A DNA stretch of 7,266 nt from Planctomycetaceae bacterium. Its GTDB lineage: Bacteria; Planctomycetota; Planctomycetia; Planctomycetales; Planctomycetaceae. Both the position numbers and the translations under genes were made by a program. The stretch covers positions 1 through 7,266 of the forward strand of contig JALQWE010000178.1 in the NCBI GenBank assembly GCA_023258825.1. Reading direction: 5' to 3'. Shown one piece after another: positions 5,373 to 7,266 of this stretch. The notes below the pieces were generated by a model that was not told where the DNA came from, ran no database searches, and saw only the letters and a list, made by a program, of their open reading frames with translations. How positions within the stretch are numbered: position 1 is the first letter of the stretch; each line of letters starts with the position of its first letter.

Positions 5373-6347
5373 ATGACTGTTGTGCCTCGTCTGTCTGCCG
5401 CATTCCTGACGCTGTGTTGTTCGTTGTGGCTGTTGTCTCTGTCCACCGCCGACGAAGTCACTCCGGCTTTACGGCCGGTTCAGGCTCCTCCGACTGAACT
5501 TCAGTTGCCGGAATTCTACAGCAAGTACATTTCTGCCGATGGTTACCCGATTGTGGCTTCGGCCCACGTCAGCGACTATGCCCTGCGTGAAGCCGCATGG
5601 CTGGTGGATCTGCTGCTCTCGCAGCGTCCTGACATTCGTCAGGCCATGGTCCGCAGTGGTTCACGACTCTGCGTGATTGGTCATCAGGAATTCACCACAG
5701 ATCTGCCCGAATTTGCGTGGCTGGGTGATCCGGCTGCCGATGGCCAGCAGGCTGAAGGCGTTTCCGCTCGGGATTTCTGGGATGCACGCGCCCGTGGCAC
5801 CGGCGGTTCGGCAACCGACCCCTACTGCTCATGCGGGGAAGAAAACCTGCTGGGATATCCCGGCGACCCATACAAGGCCGAGTGCATTCTGATTCACGAG
5901 TTCGCGCACAACATCCATTTGCGCGGCATGGCCACCGTCGATCCCACGTTTGACGATCGGGTCAGGCTGGCATGGCAGAACGCCACCTCACGCGGACTCT
6001 GGGCCGGCAAGTACGCCGCCGTCAATCATCACGAATACTTCGCCGAGGGCGTGCAGTCGTGGTTTGACAACAATCGCGAAGATGATCATGACCACAACCA
6101 TGTGAACACGCGGGAAGAACTGCTGGACTATGATCCAGCACTGGCAGACTTGTGCCGCGAAGTATTCCGCGACACAGAACTGCGTTACACACGTCCCGAA
6201 ACGCGTCTCACGGGACATCTGGCAGGCTTTGATCCCGCCAGCAGCCCTGAGTTTCGCTGGCCGGACCGTCTGACGCAGGCCCGACAGAAGATCAGGGCCT
6301 CAGCCGAACAGCGTTCCCGCAAAGAGTCGCCGGATCAGAAACGCTGA
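5373..6347 (+). CDS. Secreted HExxH zinc metallopeptidase (gluzincin, resembling the anthrax lethal-factor catalytic fold)
   Basis: The product has 324 residues. A hydrophobic N-terminal segment (about 8-24) ending STA-DEV suggests a signal peptide cut near residue 26, so the protein is exported. The zinc site is HEFAH at 175-179 (H175 and H179 ligands, E176 catalytic). A downstream HHEYFAEGVQSWFD (219-232) offers E221 as third ligand, 42 residues after H179. That spacing and the ExFAE pattern resemble the lethal-factor-type gluzincins (HEFGH then EFFAE). The segment GEENLLGYPGDPY (155-167) just before the site is probably part of the family core. C152, C154 and C171 could form disulfides after export. 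A His/Asp-rich stretch, DDHDHNH (237-243), may bind metal. The C-terminal 25 residues are charged. The ATG at 5373 is chosen because the signal peptide starts there; the reading frame is open back to 5079 but overlaps the ferredoxin gene. The ribosome binding site is weak. Substrate is unknown. Confidence 0.83.
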   Translation: MTVVPRLSAAFLTLCCSLWLLSLSTADEVTPALRPVQAPPTELQLPEFYSKYISADGYPIVASAHVSDYALREAAWLVDLLLSQRPDIRQAMVRSGSRLCVIGHQEFTTDLPEFAWLGDPAADGQQAEGVSARDFWDARARGTGGSATDPYCSCGEENLLGYPGDPYKAECILIHEFAHNIHLRGMATVDPTFDDRVRLAWQNATSRGLWAGKYAAVNHHEYFAEGVQSWFDNNREDDHDHNHVNTREELLDYDPALADLCREVFRDTELRYTRPETRLTGHLAGFDPASSPEFRWPDRLTQARQKIRASAEQRSRKESPDQKR

Positions 6348-6351
6348 AGGC

Positions 6352-6366
6352 CGGACCACACGTCCG
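6352..6366. terminator. Small hairpin between convergent stop codons
   Basis: CGGAC (6352-6356), loop CACAC, and GTCCG (6362-6366) form a perfect 5-bp stem that fills the 19-base space between the metallopeptidase stop (6345-6347) and the kbl stop (6369-6367). Its position suits a bidirectional terminator. The stem is short and no T run follows on either strand, so this is tentative. Confidence 0.3.
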
Positions 6367-7266
6367 TCAGAGGATACCCAGTTCGTGACCGACCTTCGTG
6401 AAGGCGGCAACAGCCTGTTCCAACTGAGCCCGGGTATGGGCCGCGGACATCTGCGTCCGAATACGAGCCTCACCGCGTGGAACGACCGGGAACGAAAAGC
6501 CAATCACGTAGATCCCCAGCGCCAGCAGAGCATTCGCCATCCGTGTGGCCAGGGCTGCATCGCCAATCATCACCGGTGCGATCGGATGATCACCCGGCAG
6601 AATGCGAAATCCCGCCTGCTGCATTGCCTCACGAAAGTAACGCGTGTTGTCACGCAGCTGCTCACGCAGATCCCCGGACTCGGAAATCAGATCGATGGCC
6701 GTGAGTGATGCGGCGGCAATCGGTGGAGCCAGCGAATTGGAAAACAGATACGGTCGGGACCGCTGCCGCAGCAGATCAATCAGCGGCTGGCGCCCACTGG
6801 TATAGCCCCCACTGGCCCCGCCCAGCGCTTTTCCCAGGGTCCCCGTCGTCAGGTCAATCCGCTGTGCCACGCCAAAGTGTTCCGGCGTTCCGCGTCCACC
6901 CGGTCCGATGAAACCCACGGCGTGCGAGTCATCGACAAAGATGGAGGCATTGTATTTGTCAGCAAGTTCACAGATGTCCGGCAGTCGGGCCAGATAGCCG
7001 TCCATCGAGAACACACCATCCGTGGCAATCAGACGATTACGACAATGCTGAGCCGCCTGAAGCTGCTGCTCCAGATCGGCCATGTCATTGTTACGATACC
7101 GAAAACGCTGCGCTTTGCAGAGCCGAATTCCGTCGATGATGCTGGCGTGGTTCAGCTGATCCGAAATGATCGCATCCTGCTCACCCAGCAGCGTTTCAAA
7201 CAGGCCACCGTTGGCGTCAAAACAGGAACTGTAAAGGATCGTGTCGTCCGTCTGCAGAAAACTGCT
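6367..7266 (-). CDS. kbl: 2-amino-3-ketobutyrate CoA ligase (glycine C-acetyltransferase), N-terminus beyond the window
   Basis: The visible part has 299 residues, and the reading frame runs off the right edge. Comparison with the 398-residue E. coli enzyme, recalled from memory, puts about 98 residues outside. Kbl is a cytoplasmic, PLP-dependent enzyme of the alpha-oxoamine synthase family. It cleaves 2-amino-3-ketobutyrate with CoA to glycine and acetyl-CoA, the second step of threonine catabolism after threonine dehydrogenase. Near-identical family blocks are visible: [48 protein letters not shown], the PLP-lysine block [15 protein letters not shown] (Lys codon at 6831-6829), [15 protein letters not shown], and [12 protein letters not shown] near the C-terminus. 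The strength of these matches separates it from the relatives 8-amino-7-oxononanoate synthase and 5-aminolevulinate synthase. An internal ATG at 7083 is not the start, because family sequence continues upstream of it without a break. The partner gene tdh is not in the window. The gene converges on the metallopeptidase gene. Confidence 0.97.
   Translation of the reverse strand, partial: SSFLQTDDTILYSSCFDANGGLFETLLGEQDAIISDQLNHASIIDGIRLCKAQRFRYRNNDMADLEQQLQAAQHCRNRLIATDGVFSMDGYLARLPDICELADKYNASIFVDDSHAVGFIGPGGRGTPEHFGVAQRIDLTTGTLGKALGGASGGYTSGRQPLIDLLRQRSRPYLFSNSLAPPIAAASLTAIDLISESGDLREQLRDNTRYFREAMQQAGFRILPGDHPIAPVMIGDAALATRMANALLALGIYVIGFSFPVVPRGEARIRTQMSAAHTRAQLEQAVAAFTKVGHELGIL

Overview
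The window is a GC-rich bacterial chromosomal segment carrying seven protein genes: six complete and one cut by the right edge. No RNA gene, insertion sequence, CRISPR array or phage gene is visible. The genes give no firm taxonomic marker. The mix of secreted enzymes, the heptamer arrays between genes, and an intergenic repeat whose minus-strand translation contains EVPSEP/EVPPKP all resemble what I remember of Planctomycetota genomes. That assignment is an inference, not a proof.

Layout. Positions 1-263 hold no convincing gene. A plus-strand DapA/NanA-superfamily lyase or aldolase (264-1187) meets a minus-strand block tail to tail, with only 15 bases between the stop codons. Read in its own direction, the minus-strand block is rarA (4184 to 2871), a PAP2-type membrane phosphatase (2781 to 2104) and a secreted NodB-type polysaccharide deacetylase (2066 to 1203). 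Gaps of 89 and 37 bases make one transcript plausible. A 532-base divergent region (4185-4716) separates rarA from a plus-strand pair: an unusual two-cluster ferredoxin-like protein (4717-5337) and a secreted HExxH zinc metallopeptidase (5373-6347). The metallopeptidase converges, with a 19-base gap, on kbl (2-amino-3-ketobutyrate CoA ligase), whose N-terminus lies beyond the right edge.

How the genes relate. The phosphatase and deacetylase both suit cell-envelope work (lipid-phosphate recycling and glycan trimming). rarA is a DNA-replication maintenance ATPase and is probably only a positional neighbour. Kbl belongs to threonine catabolism. No single pathway joins the window.

The most unusual structure lies between the genes. 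Tandem heptamers with consensus TAGAGAG (minus strand) begin exactly at the 3' ends of the minus-strand genes, and the stop codon is supplied in the same phase of the repeat each time. Two arrays are clear (2079-2113 and 2825-2880) and a decayed third lies at 1192-1212. Beyond the two clear arrays the sequence GGTGTGTGA recurs a few bases on. A second, unrelated direct repeat lies at 4394-4451. Other points of note are the 15-residue spacing inside the second Fe-S motif of the ferredoxin and the displaced active-site tyrosine of the DapA-family protein.
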